Positions 33,198-34,092 of a DNA stretch of 34,092 nucleotides are shown piece by piece. The notes under the pieces were generated by a model, which made no database searches, was not told the DNA's origin, and was given only the letters and a program-made list of their open reading frames with translations. The translations under genes were made by a program, and so were the position numbers. How positions within the stretch are numbered: the first letter of the stretch is position 1; each line of letters begins with the position of its first letter. The DNA is from Treponema sp. J25. GTDB taxonomy: Bacteria; Spirochaetota; Spirochaetia; Treponematales; Breznakiellaceae. The stretch lies in the NCBI RefSeq assembly GCF_004343725.1, contig NZ_PTQW01000015.1, positions 1 through 34,092 of the forward strand, given 5' to 3'.

Positions 33198-33207
33198 ATC
33201 CCATACT
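33179..33207 (+). promoter_or_regulatory. Plus-strand promoter of the divergent pair, leaderless geometry
   Basis: TTGACA (33179-33184), 17-bp spacer, CATACT (33202-33207), then 6 nt to ATG 33214. It shares 19 bp with the opposed minus-strand promoter. The two TTGACA boxes form an inverted repeat 7 bp apart. Confidence 0.7.
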
Positions 33208-33213
33208 GTGTTT

Positions 33214-33801
33214 ATGACAGTAGCGGATAAAGTAACCTCTTTCAGGCTCGTGGTGGGGCCTGTTTTTTATATCGTGTATTTTTTTCATTCCTGGCTTGGT
33301 ATTGTTGCTCCCGCGTGGACGGTGCCGGTCCTATGGATTCTTTTTATCACCGGCGAGGTGAGTGACGCCGTGGATGGTTTTGTAGCCCGTGCGCGAGGGG
33401 AAGTAGGTGATTTTGGAAAGCTCTATGACCCCTTTGCGGATGTCCTGTTTCGGCTTACCTACTTTTTTTGTTTTACCTTAGATGGAATTCTCCCAGCCCT
33501 TCTTTTGGGAATAATTGTATACAGGGAATTTGCCATCCTTTTTTTACGGACCCTTTTTATGCAAAAAGGAATTAGCCAGGGGGCCCGCAAGGGAGGTAAG
33601 ATAAAAGCCCTTACCTATATGGTAACGGGGACGCTGGCATTGTTGGTGGTAAGTCTAGAGCGCTTCTCTGTGGATGGCCCCTTTGTGACGCTCATAAGAA
33701 ATGGGGCCCTCTTCTTTTTTGTGGGGGCTGTTTTTTTATCCCTCTGGTCCTTCGCAGATTATGTAAAAGTTTATTTTACTATTAGTAACGAAAAGGCGTA
33801 G
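33214..33801 (+). CDS. PgsA-like CDP-alcohol phosphatidyltransferase
   Basis: The 195-aa membrane protein starts DKVTSFRLVVGP after the Met, matching the NxLTxxRxxxxP entry of PgsA enzymes, so ATG 33214 is preferred over the in-frame ATG at 33184 or earlier. The catalytic signature is complete: D51-x2-D54-G55-x2-A58-R59, G68-x3-D72-x3-D76. The likely reaction is phosphatidylglycerophosphate synthesis from CDP-diacylglycerol and glycerol-3-phosphate in the inner membrane; other alcohol acceptors are possible. Four to five helices follow. It is transcribed divergently from its larger paralogue, with a shared promoter region. Confidence 0.85.
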   Translation: MTVADKVTSFRLVVGPVFYIVYFFHSWLGIVAPAWTVPVLWILFITGEVSDAVDGFVARARGEVGDFGKLYDPFADVLFRLTYFFCFTLDGILPALLLGIIVYREFAILFLRTLFMQKGISQGARKGGKIKALTYMVTGTLALLVVSLERFSVDGPFVTLIRNGALFFFVGAVFLSLWSFADYVKVYFTISNEKA

Positions 33802-33817
33802 CAGGTTTGTAAACTTT

Positions 33818-33979
33818 CTATTGAACTTTTCCCTTTAATCGATAATCGATGGGCGCTTCCTTGGTCCAGTTTTTGCTTTTATCATATCCCCGCCAAGGAC
33901 CGATGACGAGCAAACAGGTGAGCATGTACCAAGACTTTCCGCGGAGATCAGGGTCAGGAATATCGTTTATGTTGATACA
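33818..33979 (-). CDS. Doubtful small reading frame or gene remnant
   Basis: On the minus strand a frame reads NDIPDPDLRGKSWYMLTC, then LLVIGPWRGYDKSKNWTKEA to a TAG at 33820-33818. The composition looks protein-like, with one possible membrane segment. A TATAAT (33984-33979) lies just upstream. There is no ATG before the internal one at 33925, which would give only 35 residues. It could use a non-ATG start, be frameshifted, or be chance. Confidence 0.3.
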   Translation of the reverse strand, partial: CININDIPDPDLRGKSWYMLTCLLVIGPWRGYDKSKNWTKEAPIDYRLKGKVQ

Positions 33980-34015
33980 TTATACCTCATAAATACCGTA
34001 ACAGGGCTAGTTCAT

Positions 34016-34063
34016 TGGGTTTTTGGGGTAGGCCCCAGGGATACTTCTATACTTAAAAACCCA
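34016..34063. repeat. Inverted repeat near the right edge
   Basis: TGGGTTTTT (34016-34024) and AAAAACCCA (34055-34063) are perfect complements, enclosing GGGG-TAGG-CCCC (34025-34036). A TTGACA at 34085-34090 looks like the -35 of a gene beyond the window. Confidence 0.45.
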
Positions 34064-34092
34064 CAAATTTTCTTTCAAAAACCCTTGACAGG

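Overview
The window looks like a chromosomal segment of a free-living or host-associated spirochaete of the Treponema/Spirochaeta group. This is an inference from protein content, not from a database match. Supporting signs are several lipoproteins with relaxed spirochaetal lipoboxes (FISC, FTQC, IVSC, LFSC), a 7TM-PAS-RsbW-type receptor, a FliL-like protein outside a flagellar operon, a membrane protein with a long acidic repeat tail, and a very large double-activase (BcrAD/BadFG plus HgdB-like) protein. No phage, integrase, transposase, tRNA, rRNA or CRISPR array is visible.

Layout. 1-2.7 kb: the tail of an upstream gene, a strong terminator, a small lipoprotein, and a convergent trypsin-like protease lipoprotein. 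2.7-3.16 kb: a non-coding divergent region rich in inverted repeats. 3.16-6.9 kb: a membrane receptor ending in an RsbW-like ATPase, then an OmpA-family envelope protein. 7.0-8.2 kb: GTP cyclohydrolase II with an extra cysteine-rich N-terminus, and a 56-aa proline-rich protein. 8.35-10.9 kb (minus): alpha-glucan phosphorylase. 11.1-15.1 kb: a secreted hypothetical protein, a FliL-like protein and an acidic-repeat membrane protein. 15.4-20.1 kb: a translationally coupled SNF2 helicase plus a 613-aa partner, flanked on both sides by copies of a ~50-bp palindrome-containing repeat. 20.3-23.1 kb: msrA-bcp antioxidant operon (minus), a radical SAM enzyme and an ArsC/LMW-phosphatase-like protein. 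23.2-30.2 kb (minus): a DUF4349 lipoprotein, the 1540-aa activase/dehydratase-like protein preceded by three ~66-bp direct repeats, and an alpha/beta-hydrolase lipoprotein. 30.4-32.1 kb: ychF and an HD-domain protein. 32.3-33.8 kb: two divergent CDP-alcohol phosphatidyltransferases whose promoters overlap. The last 290 bp hold only a doubtful small reading frame and an inverted repeat.

The strongest new-looking signals are regulatory. At many genes without a Shine-Dalgarno sequence, a recognisable -35/-10 pair with 17-bp spacing ends only 6-8 nt before the ATG, which predicts leaderless mRNAs: ychF, glgP, pgsA-like, the activase, the FliL-like gene and the 7TM receptor, with weaker examples at msrA and others. 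Genes with good SD sites sit alongside them, so the genome appears to mix two initiation modes. The divergent phosphatidyltransferase pair has two opposed TTGACA promoters occupying the same ~40 bp, so only one can be bound at a time. The repeat-flanked SNF2/613-aa operon is the best candidate for an undescribed two-protein system.
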